Shown piece by piece: positions 46,582 through 57,262 of a stretch of DNA of 64,000 nucleotides. Source of the DNA: Streptomyces tuirus (GTDB lineage: Bacteria; Actinomycetota; Actinomycetes; Streptomycetales; Streptomycetaceae); contig NZ_AP023439.1 in NCBI RefSeq assembly GCF_014701095.1, positions 5,258,001 through 5,322,000 on the forward strand, written 5' to 3'. The position numbers and the translations under genes are program-made. Within the stretch, counting starts at the first letter, position 1. The number at the start of each line of letters is the position of its first letter. The notes under the pieces were generated by a model, which was not told where the DNA came from, ran no database searches, and saw nothing but the letters and a program-made list of their open reading frames with translations.

Positions 46582-48480
46582 CTACGCCAGACTGTCCCGC
46601 CAGGCCCGGTGCAGATCCGCGAACCTGCCCGTGCCCCCGATGAGTTCGGCCGGCCGGCCGTCCTCCACGATCCGGCCGTGCTCCATCACAAGGACCCGGT
46701 CCGCGATCTCGACGGTCGACAGCCGGTGCGCGATGACCACTGCCGTACGGCCCTTCAGCACCGTCGTCATGGCCCGCTGCACCGCACGCTCCCCGGGGAC
46801 GTCCAGCGAGCTGGTCGCCTCGTCGAGGATGAGCACCGCCGGGTCGGCCAGCAACGCCCGGGCGAACGCCACCAGTTGCCGCTGCCCGGCGGAGATGCGG
46901 CCGCCCCGCTTGCGGACGTCGGTGTCGTAACCGTCGGGCAGGCTGCTGATGAAGTCGTGCGCGCCGATCTCCTTCGCCGCCTGCTCGATCTCCTCGCGGG
47001 TGGCGTCCGGGCGGCCGATCGCGATGTTGTCGGCGACCGTCCCGGAGAACAGGAACGCCTCCTGCGTCACCATGACCACCCCGCGCCGCAGCTCGGGCAC
47101 GGCGAGGTCGCGCAGGTCGACGCCGTCCAGCAGCACCCGGCCGCCGGAGGGGTCGTAGAACCGGGCCAGCAGCTTGGCCAGCGTCGACTTGCCGGCGCCC
47201 GTGGAGCCCACGACCGCGACGGTCTGTCCGGCCGGGAGGGTGAGGTCGAACGCGGGCAGCACCTCGCCGCCGGTGCGGTAGCCGAAGCGGACGCCGTCGA
47301 AGACCACCCCGCGGCCGGGGTGTTCGCCCGCGAGCGGCGGGAGCCGCCGGGGCGTGGCCGGCTCGGGGACGGACGGGGTCTGGGCGAGCAGCCCGGCGAT
47401 CTTCTCCAGGGAGGCCGCCGCCGACTGATAGGAGTTGAGGAACATCCCGAGCCGGTCGATGGGGTCGTACAGGCGCCGCAGGTACAGCACGGCCGCGGCC
47501 AGCACACCGAGGGCCAGCGTGCCGTCCGCGACCCGGTGGGCGCCCCACAGCACGATCGCCGCGACCGCCGTGTTGGCGACGAGCCGCGAGCCGGTGACGT
47601 AGCGGGCCATCTCCAGCAGCGCGTCCCCGTTGGTCCTCTCGTGCCGCCGGTTGAGTGCGCCGAAGTCCGCGTCGCCCGCGGCCTCGCGGCGGAAGGCGCG
47701 CACCGGCCGGATGCCGTTCATGGTCTCGACGAACTTGACGATGACGGCCGCGATGGCGGTCGAGCGGGCCCGGTACACCCGCCCGGCCCGCCGCTGGTAC
47801 CACCGCACCAGCGCGTGGAGCGGCACCAGGGACGCCACCGCCACGCCCCCGAGGCCCAGGTCCAGCCAGAGCAGCATGGCCGAGATGTAGACGAAGGACA
47901 GGATGACCGTCACGAGCTCCTGGAGGCCCTCGTCCAGCAGCTCCCGCAGCGACTCCACGTCGGTCGTGGAGCGGGAGATGAGCCGGCCCGAGGTGTAGCG
48001 CTCGTGGAAGTCGACGCTCAGCGCCTGCGCGTGGCGGAAGATCCGGCCGCGCAGGTCCAGCAGCACGTCCTGGCTGACCCGGGCCGCCGCGGCGACGAAC
48101 GCGAACTGCAGCCCGCCCGCGGCCAGCGCGCACGCCAGATAGCCGACGCCCACCGCGATCAGCGGCCCGTGGTCCTGCGCCCGGAACGCCGGTACGGCAC
48201 GGTCGATGGCGTACGCCACGAGCAGGGGGCCCGCCTGCACGACCGCCTGCTGGAGCAGCAGCAGGAGCGTCGTGACCGTGACCCGGGCCTTCAGCGGCGC
48301 GAGCAGGGAGCGCAGCAGGGCTCCGGTGGCGCCCGGCGGGGTGGGCAGGACGTCCCGGTCGAAGGGGTCGCCCGGGACGAGGGGCCGGTCGTCGGTCCGG
48401 CCGCTCGGTTGGCCGCCCGCTTGGCCGCCCGCTTGGCCGTCGGGCTTGTCGCCGGCCGGTGCGCTGGTGGCCGCCGTCAT
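46582..48480 (-). CDS. ABC exporter half-transporter (catalytic Walker B, variant signature)
   Basis: 632 residues from ATG 48480, which overlaps the previous stop by 4 bp. A disordered Gly/Gln-rich N-terminus (QAGGQAGGQPSG) precedes the six-helix domain (about 60-370) and the ATPase domain: Walker A VVGSTGAGKSTLAK, Q-loop VTQEAFLFSG, signature variant RISAGQRQLVAFARALL, Walker B VLILDEATSSLD with catalytic glutamate, switch IAHRL. With its upstream partner, which has LSGGQ but a non-catalytic Walker B, it should form one competent and one degenerate site, as in TM287/288-type heterodimers. The long open frame continuing to 50694 is a shadow. Confidence 0.93.
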   Translation of the reverse strand: MTAATSAPAGDKPDGQAGGQAGGQPSGRTDDRPLVPGDPFDRDVLPTPPGATGALLRSLLAPLKARVTVTTLLLLLQQAVVQAGPLLVAYAIDRAVPAFRAQDHGPLIAVGVGYLACALAAGGLQFAFVAAAARVSQDVLLDLRGRIFRHAQALSVDFHERYTSGRLISRSTTDVESLRELLDEGLQELVTVILSFVYISAMLLWLDLGLGGVAVASLVPLHALVRWYQRRAGRVYRARSTAIAAVIVKFVETMNGIRPVRAFRREAAGDADFGALNRRHERTNGDALLEMARYVTGSRLVANTAVAAIVLWGAHRVADGTLALGVLAAAVLYLRRLYDPIDRLGMFLNSYQSAAASLEKIAGLLAQTPSVPEPATPRRLPPLAGEHPGRGVVFDGVRFGYRTGGEVLPAFDLTLPAGQTVAVVGSTGAGKSTLAKLLARFYDPSGGRVLLDGVDLRDLAVPELRRGVVMVTQEAFLFSGTVADNIAIGRPDATREEIEQAAKEIGAHDFISSLPDGYDTDVRKRGGRISAGQRQLVAFARALLADPAVLILDEATSSLDVPGERAVQRAMTTVLKGRTAVVIAHRLSTVEIADRVLVMEHGRIVEDGRPAELIGGTGRFADLHRAWRDSLA

Positions 48481-50270
48481 CGTGCGCCCTCCTCTTCCCC
48501 TGACATCAGATGCGCGTACTCGGCGTTCGTACGCAGCAGTTCGTGGTGGGTGCCGACCGCGGCGATCCGGCCGCCGGACAGCAGGGCGACACGGTCGGCG
48601 AGCAGCACGGTCGACGGGCGGTGCGCCACGATCAGGGCGGTGGTGTCCGCGAGGACCTGCCGCAGGGCGGCCTCGACGGCGGCCTCGGTGTGCACGTCCA
48701 GGGCCGACAGCGGGTCGTCCAGGACGAGGAACTCCGGCTGCCCGACGACGGCCCGGGCGAGCGCGAGGCGCTGGCGCTGACCACCCGAGAGGCTGAGGCC
48801 CTGCTCGCCCACCTGGGTGTCCGTCCCCTGGGGCAGGGCGTGCACGAAGTCGGCCTGGGCGACGGCGAGCGCCCGCTCCAGGTCCGCCTTCCCGGCGGTG
48901 TCCCGCGCCCCCATGAGAACGTTGTCGCCGACCGCGGCCGAGAACAGCGTGGGCTCCTCGAAGGCCACGGCGACCTTGGCGCGCAGCGCTTGTCCGGACA
49001 GCTCCGTGATGTCGACGCCGTCGAGCGTGATGCGGCCCGAAGTGAGCTCGTAGAGACGGGGGATGAGTGCGGTGAGGGTGGTCTTGCCACTGCCGGTGGC
49101 GCCGACCAGGGCCATGGACTCGCCCGGCCGGATGTGCAGGTCGATGTGCTGGAGGACGGGCGGGGTGCCGGCGGGAGCGTCGGGGTAGCGGAAACCGACG
49201 GCGTGGAAGCGCAGCCCCCGGTCCCCCGACTGACCGGTGCCGGTGGTGGAGGCGGTGCCCGGGGCGGTGGTGGCGTCCTCCACCTCCTCGTCCATGACCT
49301 CGAAGTACCGCTCCGTCGCCGTCGCCGCCTCCTGGCTCATCGCCAGCAGGAACCCCATCGACTCCACCGGCCACCGCAGCGCCAGCGCCGTCGACAGGAA
49401 CGCCACCAGCGTCCCCGCCGACAGGGCCCCGTCGGCCACCTGGACGACCCCCACCACCAGCGCCGCGCCGATCGCGACCTCGGGCAGCGTCACGATGACG
49501 CCCCAGATCGTCGCCAGCAGCCGCGCCTTGCGCAGTTCCGTGCCGCGCAGTGTCTGCGACAGGTCCCGGAACGCCCGCGCCTGGCTGCGGTGGCGGCCGA
49601 AGCCCTTGATGATGCGGATGCCGAGGACGCTCTCCTCGACGACCGTCGTCAGATCGCCGACCTGGTCCTGCGCGCGCCGGGCCAGCTTGGCGTAGCGCCT
49701 CTCGAAGACCATGCAGGTGACCATGAGGGGGATGGCGGGCCCGAGGATGACCAGCCCGAGGGTCCAGTCCTGGAGCAGCATGATGACCACGCCCACGAGG
49801 ATCGTCACGCCGTTGACCAGGAGGAACGTCAGTGGGAAGGCGAGGAACTGACGCAGCAGCATCAGGTCCGTCGTCGCCCGGGACAGCAACTGCCCCGAGG
49901 CCCAGCGGTCGTGGAAGGCCACCGGCAGCCGCTGGAGGTGCCCGTACAGAGCCGCCCGCATCGACGCCTCGACGTGCGAGAGCGGACGGGCCACCAGCAA
50001 CCGCCGCAGCCCGAACAGCAGGGCCTCCGTGAAGCCGAGCAGCAGCAGGTACAGCGCGCCGAGCCACACTCCGGCCGGGTCCCGGTGGGCGATCGGGCCG
50101 TCCACCATCCACTTCAGGACGAGCGGGATGACCAGGCCCACGCAGGAGGCGAGTATCGCGACGCACGCGGCACCGGACAGCCGCGCCCGCACGGGCCGCA
50201 CATACGGCCACAGCCGCAGCAGCGTGCCTACGGTGGAACGGTCCTGGGCGGGGGCGGGTGTCGTGGCCAT
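48477..50270 (-). CDS. ABC exporter half-transporter (canonical LSGGQ, aspartate in place of catalytic Glu)
   Basis: 597 residues, first gene of the four-gene exporter operon. Transmembrane domain about 1-320 (LRLWPYVRPVRARLSGAACVAILASCVGLVIPLVLKWMVDG). ATPase motifs: Walker A LVGATGSGKTTLTA, Q-loop-like AFEEPTLFS (glutamate where glutamine is usual), signature LSLSGGQRQRLALARAVV, Walker B FLVLDDPLSALD with D replacing the catalytic E, switch VAHRPS. Such substitution marks the degenerate half of heterodimeric exporters. Partner is the next gene. No dedicated regulator is adjacent; substrate could be a lipid, peptide or drug. Confidence 0.93.
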   Translation of the reverse strand: MATTPAPAQDRSTVGTLLRLWPYVRPVRARLSGAACVAILASCVGLVIPLVLKWMVDGPIAHRDPAGVWLGALYLLLLGFTEALLFGLRRLLVARPLSHVEASMRAALYGHLQRLPVAFHDRWASGQLLSRATTDLMLLRQFLAFPLTFLLVNGVTILVGVVIMLLQDWTLGLVILGPAIPLMVTCMVFERRYAKLARRAQDQVGDLTTVVEESVLGIRIIKGFGRHRSQARAFRDLSQTLRGTELRKARLLATIWGVIVTLPEVAIGAALVVGVVQVADGALSAGTLVAFLSTALALRWPVESMGFLLAMSQEAATATERYFEVMDEEVEDATTAPGTASTTGTGQSGDRGLRFHAVGFRYPDAPAGTPPVLQHIDLHIRPGESMALVGATGSGKTTLTALIPRLYELTSGRITLDGVDITELSGQALRAKVAVAFEEPTLFSAAVGDNVLMGARDTAGKADLERALAVAQADFVHALPQGTDTQVGEQGLSLSGGQRQRLALARAVVGQPEFLVLDDPLSALDVHTEAAVEAALRQVLADTTALIVAHRPSTVLLADRVALLSGGRIAAVGTHHELLRTNAEYAHLMSGEEEGAR

Positions 50271-50464
50271 CAGCAGCGAGCCTACGGATCGCCACTGACA
50301 CTGCCCAGCGAGTTTCCGCCGGAACCGGGTCGGTCCCTGGTCCTACGACCTGCGGTTCCGACGGGCCGGCCCGGACCCGCCGTACCCATCGGAGGGGGAT
50401 GCCCGGCTTGCTTTCACGGAGTCCCGTCCGGCGCCGCCCTCCGCCCCGTTGGTGAAACGATGCC

Positions 50465-52732
<2,268 letters not shown>

Positions 52733-52920
52733 CTGTCAGCCTCCCACCGGCTCATGGGACGACGGGGGACAGAGGGGTGCGGCCAGTGCTGCGGCCCGGG
52801 TCGCGGCTCCCCTGCGCGTCGTCCTCCCCACTGTTCTGCCCAGAGCGTGGGTCGCACTCACGTTTCCCCGGGGGCGGGCATGGTCGTTTCCCGGGGACAC
52901 GACCGGTCGTTGGGCACCGC

Positions 52921-54165
52921 GTGAGGCACGTACAAGGGCGCGCGCGGCGCGCGAGGGCCGCGCTGGCCGCCGTAGTGACATGGGCAGGGCTCCTCGCCGG
53001 AGCCACGGGCTGTACCTCGGACGACGCGGGAGGGATCGCCGGGGCGTTCGGCGCGCCCCCGGCGCCCGAGGACGTCATCAAGGTCTCGCCCGACGACGGC
53101 AGCAGGGGAGTGCGCCCCGGGAAGAAGCTGCGCGTGCGCGTGCCCGACGGCCGGCTGGAGAAGGTGCGGGTCGTCAGGTCGCAGGACGCGCAGGAGTCCC
53201 CGGTGCCCGGGCACCTCTCCGCCGACGGCCTGACCTGGGAACCCGACGACCAACGGCTCGCGCTGGCCGCCAAGTACACGATCGACGCCGTGGCCGTGGA
53301 CGGCGGCGGACGCCGCTCCGCCCGGCACACCACCTTCACCACCTACGTTCCGGAGGAACGCTTCATCGGCTACGTCGCCCCGGAGAACCGCGCCACGGTC
53401 GGCACCGGCATGATCGTCTCCCTGGAGTTCAACCGGCAGATCACCGACCGGGCCGCCGTCGAACGCGCGATCCGGGTCACCGCTCGCCCGGCCGTCGAGA
53501 TCCGCCCGCACTGGTTCGGCAGGAGCCGCCTCGACTTCCGCCCCGAGGACTACTGGAAACCCGGCACCCAGGTCACCGTCGCCCTGAACCTGCGCGACGT
53601 CGAGGGCGCCCCCGGCGTCTACGGCCTCCAGCGCAAGACGTTCTCCTTCACCGTCGGCCGCAGCCAGGTCTCCATCGTCGACGCCGCCGCGCACTCCATG
53701 GAGGTCCGGCGCGACGGCGAGCCCCTCGCCACCGTGCCCGTCACGGCCGGGGCCCCCGGCAACACCACGTACAAGGGCAAGATGGTGGTGACCGAGATGC
53801 TCGACGTCACCCGGATGAACGGCGCCACGGTCGGCTTCAAGAAGCGCGACGGCAAGGGCGAGTACGACATCCCCGACGTCCCGCACGCCATGCGCCTGAC
53901 CGACTCCGGGACCTTCCTGCACGGCAACTACTGGGCCCACCACAGCGTCTTCGGCCGGACCAACGTCAGCCACGGCTGCATCGGGCTGCGCGACGTGAAG
54001 GGCGGCAGCTCGGACACCCCGGCCGGCTGGTTCTTCGACCGCAGCCTCATCGGGGACGTCGTCGAGGTCGTCAACAGCAATGACAAAAAGGTCTCTCCCG
54101 ACAATGGGCTCGGAGGCTGGAATATGGACTGGAATGCGTGGAAGGCGGGCAGTGCGCTGAAGTAG
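52921..54165 (+). CDS. L,D-transpeptidase lipoprotein, copy 1
   Basis: 414 residues from GTG 52921 (no strong ribosome binding site; an upstream start cannot be excluded). Signal peptide RAALAAVVTWAGLLAGATGC ends in an atypical lipobox ATG-C. Two Ig-like domains (about 45-145 and 145-240: VIKVSPDDGSRGVRPGKKLRVRV...GYVAPENRATVGTGMIVSLEFN) precede the YkuD catalytic domain with HGNYWA and the active-site SHGCIGLRD (nucleophile Cys). Such enzymes make 3-3 meso-diaminopimelate crosslinks in peptidoglycan and resist most penicillins. Followed 154 bp later by a close paralogue. Confidence 0.93.
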   Translation: MRHVQGRARRARAALAAVVTWAGLLAGATGCTSDDAGGIAGAFGAPPAPEDVIKVSPDDGSRGVRPGKKLRVRVPDGRLEKVRVVRSQDAQESPVPGHLSADGLTWEPDDQRLALAAKYTIDAVAVDGGGRRSARHTTFTTYVPEERFIGYVAPENRATVGTGMIVSLEFNRQITDRAAVERAIRVTARPAVEIRPHWFGRSRLDFRPEDYWKPGTQVTVALNLRDVEGAPGVYGLQRKTFSFTVGRSQVSIVDAAAHSMEVRRDGEPLATVPVTAGAPGNTTYKGKMVVTEMLDVTRMNGATVGFKKRDGKGEYDIPDVPHAMRLTDSGTFLHGNYWAHHSVFGRTNVSHGCIGLRDVKGGSSDTPAGWFFDRSLIGDVVEVVNSNDKKVSPDNGLGGWNMDWNAWKAGSALK

Positions 54166-54319
54166 CCCGACAAGGGGGCGGGTTGAGCCGGCGATCTGTT
54201 GGGACCGAACAGTGACAATCGCGGGCCTCCGGGGCCGTGCACCCTGTGGTTACTATTCGCCGACGCGCGCAGGACGCGCGGGGTGCGGGCCTGACCAGGC
54301 CCTGGGAGGGGAGAAAGAC

Positions 54320-55552
54320 GTGAACGGGCGACCGATATCGGGGGCGTCGGTTGGGCGCAGGAACGGAATGCTCGCGTCGGCGATCGGCGTGCTGCTTCTC
54401 GCCGTGACGGCGTGCGGCGGCGGGGGGACCGGCTCCGGTTCCGGCGAGGGCGACGGCAAGGGCAAGGACTCGGGCGCCGCGCGGAGCAAGCAGTCCGAGG
54501 CGGTCATCGGCATCACCCCCAAGGACGGCGCCAAGTCCGTCGACACGAGCGGTGCGCTGAAGGTGACCGCCGAGAAGGGGAAGCTGACCGAGGTCGAGGT
54601 CAAGGACGCCAAGGGCAACAAGGTCGACGGCGCGATATCCGGGGACGGCGCCAACTGGACGCCGTCCACCCACCTGGCCGGCGCCACCAAGTACACGGTC
54701 CACGCGGTCGCCAAGGACTCCGAGGGCCGCACGGCCGCCGAGGACGCCGGCTTCACCACGCTGACCCCGGAGAACACCTTCACCGGCACCTTCACCCCCG
54801 AGGACGGCTCGAAGGTCGGCGTCGGGATGCCGTTCTCCATCCGCTTCGACCGGGGCATCACCAACCCCGAGGACGTCGAGCAGGCCATCCGCATCAAGAC
54901 GGAGCCGGCCGTCGACGTCGAGGGCCACTGGTTCGGCAACGACCGTCTCGACTTCCGCCCCGAGAAGTACTGGAAGCCCGGCACCAAGGTGACCGTCGAC
55001 CTGAACCTCGACGGCGTCGAGGGACGCTCCGGTGTCTACGGCGAGCAGGACAAGACGGTGAAGTTCACCATCGGCCGCAACCAGGTCTCCGTCGTCGACG
55101 CCAAGAAGCTCACGATGAAGGTCATGCGCGACGGCAAGCTCTTCAAGACCATCCCGGTCACCACCGGCAAGCCCGGCATGGAGACCTGGAACGGGCAGAT
55201 GGTCATCAGCGAGATGCTCACGGTGACCCGGATGAACGGCGAGACCGTCGGCTACGGCGGCGAGTACGACATCAAGGACGTCCCGCACGCCGTCCGCCTG
55301 ACCACCTCCGGCACCTTCCTGCACGGCAACTACTGGGCGAGCGGCGCCTTCGGCAACTACAACGCCAGCCACGGCTGCATCGGCCTGCGCGACGTGCGCG
55401 GCGGCTGGGACAAGAAGGTGGCGGCCGCGTGGTTCTTCAACCACTCGATGGTCGGCGACGTGGTGGTCGTCAAGAACTCCGAGGACCGGATCGTCGACCC
55501 GGACAACGGACTGAACGGCTGGAACATGTCCTGGGAGAAGTGGAAGAAGTAG
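54320..55552 (+). CDS. L,D-transpeptidase lipoprotein, copy 2
   Basis: 410 residues from GTG 54320, which has GGGAGGGGAG upstream. Lipobox AVTAC-G is followed by a Gly/Ser/Lys linker (GGGGTGSGSGEGDGKGKD), two Ig-like domains (AVIGITPKDGAKSVDTSGALKV...FTPEDGSKVGVGMPFSIRFD) and a YkuD domain with TFLHGNYW and SHGCIGLRDVRGG. Domain order and long stretches are the same as in copy 1, so the two genes arose by tandem duplication. Both should sit on the outer membrane face and crosslink the wall. A terminator follows. Confidence 0.95.
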   Translation: MNGRPISGASVGRRNGMLASAIGVLLLAVTACGGGGTGSGSGEGDGKGKDSGAARSKQSEAVIGITPKDGAKSVDTSGALKVTAEKGKLTEVEVKDAKGNKVDGAISGDGANWTPSTHLAGATKYTVHAVAKDSEGRTAAEDAGFTTLTPENTFTGTFTPEDGSKVGVGMPFSIRFDRGITNPEDVEQAIRIKTEPAVDVEGHWFGNDRLDFRPEKYWKPGTKVTVDLNLDGVEGRSGVYGEQDKTVKFTIGRNQVSVVDAKKLTMKVMRDGKLFKTIPVTTGKPGMETWNGQMVISEMLTVTRMNGETVGYGGEYDIKDVPHAVRLTTSGTFLHGNYWASGAFGNYNASHGCIGLRDVRGGWDKKVAAAWFFNHSMVGDVVVVKNSEDRIVDPDNGLNGWNMSWEKWKK

Positions 55553-55575
55553 TCCTCCTTCCTGCACGCCATGAG

Positions 55576-55612
55576 GAGCCCGGCCGGTGTGACCCACCGC
55601 ACCGGGCTCTTT
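55576..55612 (+). terminator. Terminator after L,D-transpeptidase copy 2
   Basis: An 8-bp stem (55576-55583 with 55602-55609) is followed by a short T-run. It lies just before the promoter of the enoyl-CoA hydratase gene. Confidence 0.7.
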
Positions 55613-55640
55613 CGCGTTAGCCCCCGTTAACCTGCTGCCT

Positions 55641-56408
55641 ATGACCGTCTCTCTCGAAGTCGCTGAAGGCGTCGGCACGATCCGTCTCGACCGCCCGCCC
55701 ATGAACGCGCTGGACATCGCCACGCAGGACCGGCTGAAGGAACTGGCCGAGGAGGCCACGCGCCGCGAGGACGTCAGGGCCGTCGTGCTCTACGGCGGCG
55801 AGAAGGTGTTCGCGGCCGGCGCGGACATCAAGGAGATGCAGGCGATGGACCACACCGCGATGGTCCTGCGCGCCCGCGCCCTGCAGGACTCGTTCACGGC
55901 GGTGGCCCGGATCCCCAAGCCGGTCGTCGCGGCCGTGACGGGGTACGCGCTGGGCGGCGGCTGTGAACTCGCCCTGTGCGCGGACTTCCGCATCGCCGGC
56001 GAGAACGCCAAGCTCGGCCAGCCGGAGATCCTGCTCGGCCTGATCCCGGGCGCCGGCGGCACCCAGCGCCTGGCCCGTCTGGTCGGCCCCTCCAAGGCCA
56101 AGGACCTCATCTTCACGGGCCGCATGGTGAAGGCCGACGAGGCCCGAGAGATCGGCCTGGTGGACCGGGTCGTCCCCGCCGACGAGGTGTACGCGCAGGC
56201 ACACGCCTGGGCCGCGAAGCTCGCGCAGGGCCCGGCGCTGGCGCTGCGCGCCGCCAAGGAGTCGATCGACACGGGCCTGGAGACGGACATCGACACGGGC
56301 CTCACCGTCGAACGGAACTGGTTCGCGGGCCTGTTCGCCACCGAGGACCGCGAGCGCGGGATGCGCAGCTTCGTCGAGGAGGGCCCGGGCAAGGCGAAGT
56401 TCCTCTGA
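55641..56408 (+). CDS. Enoyl-CoA hydratase/isomerase family protein
   Basis: 255 residues of the crotonase fold. The oxyanion hole is formed by AAGADIKEM and GYALGGGCELALCADFRIAG, and both catalytic glutamates are present (GGCELAL and LGQPEILLGLIPGAGGTQRL), consistent with hydration of trans-2-enoyl-CoA in fatty-acid oxidation. No ribosome binding site is visible before ATG 55641. Instead TAACCT lies 9 bp upstream of the ATG and could be a -10 element, so the mRNA is probably leaderless. The gene is monocistronic here; the physiological acyl chain is not deducible. Confidence 0.93.
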   Translation: MTVSLEVAEGVGTIRLDRPPMNALDIATQDRLKELAEEATRREDVRAVVLYGGEKVFAAGADIKEMQAMDHTAMVLRARALQDSFTAVARIPKPVVAAVTGYALGGGCELALCADFRIAGENAKLGQPEILLGLIPGAGGTQRLARLVGPSKAKDLIFTGRMVKADEAREIGLVDRVVPADEVYAQAHAWAAKLAQGPALALRAAKESIDTGLETDIDTGLTVERNWFAGLFATEDRERGMRSFVEEGPGKAKFL

Positions 56409-56681
56409 ACATCCCTCCAGGGGCTTGCAATTGACACGGTGTCTGACCCGGGTCCCTCGATGGGGCGGTTTATGGCAACCTTAAGACAGCCTTAAGCGTG
56501 CCGGAACGGAAGAGTCCGTCGATTGCCCCGGAATGAGACGTTCCGGCAGGTCAGCTGGGGTGGCGGAGACTCCGAAGTGCCGCTGGCATATGACGGACGG
56601 CCACTCGTTCATCCCCCGTTCCCCGGGGCGTATTCCCCGGGAACGGCCCCGCCGGGCGCCCCGGGCAGCCATGATGGGGGC

Positions 56682-57185
56682 ATGGCGGGGCTGGAGGGTA
56701 TGGAACAGCCGCGGGGACACGCACATGCGGCCGCGGCGCGCTGGTCGCCGACCGTCGAGGACGAACACGCGCTGAAGGCGCTGGAGTTGTACGGCAACCC
56801 GACGGAGGCAGAGGTTCCACTGCCGTCCCGCCCCGAGTCCGCGGCCACCGCGAGACGCCTCACCCAGGTCGTGGTCCTGCGTCACTGGGGACTCACCCCC
56901 AAGACCACCGAGGACGCGGTCCTGCTCGTCTCCGAACTGGTCGGCAACGCCGTACGCCACACCGGCGCCCGCGTCTTCGGGCTGCGTCTGCACCGGCGCC
57001 GCGGCTGGATCCGCGTCGAGGTCCGCGACCCCTCGCGCGGGCTGCCGTGCCTGATGCCGGTCCAGGAGATGGACATCAGCGGCCGGGGCCTGTTCCTCGT
57101 CGACAAGCTGGCCGACCGCTGGGGGGTCGATCTGCTGCCCCGGGGCAAGACGACCTGGTTCGAGATGCGGGTCGCCGACCGCTAG
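56682..57185 (+). CDS. ATP-binding protein with RsbW/SpoIIAB-like GHKL fold
   Basis: About 167 residues from ATG 56682; an in-frame TTG at 56523 would add 53 Pro/Gly-rich residues with coding-like GC3, so the start is uncertain. The fold has the GHKL N-box VLLVSELVGNAVRHTGA, G1-like DPSRGLPCL and G2-like DISGRGLFLVDKLADRWG. This single-domain class is abundant in Streptomyces and related to anti-sigma-factor kinases, but most copies have no known target. No anti-sigma antagonist or sigma gene is adjacent. The upstream CCTTAAG direct repeats may belong to its promoter. Confidence 0.83.
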   Translation: MAGLEGMEQPRGHAHAAAARWSPTVEDEHALKALELYGNPTEAEVPLPSRPESAATARRLTQVVVLRHWGLTPKTTEDAVLLVSELVGNAVRHTGARVFGLRLHRRRGWIRVEVRDPSRGLPCLMPVQEMDISGRGLFLVDKLADRWGVDLLPRGKTTWFEMRVADR

Positions 57186-57262
57186 GGCCCTTCTGATGCC
57201 TCACCCGGTCGCCGGACGGCCGAATCAACGGTTTCCCTGCGAGGCGCCCATTAAATGGTGCA

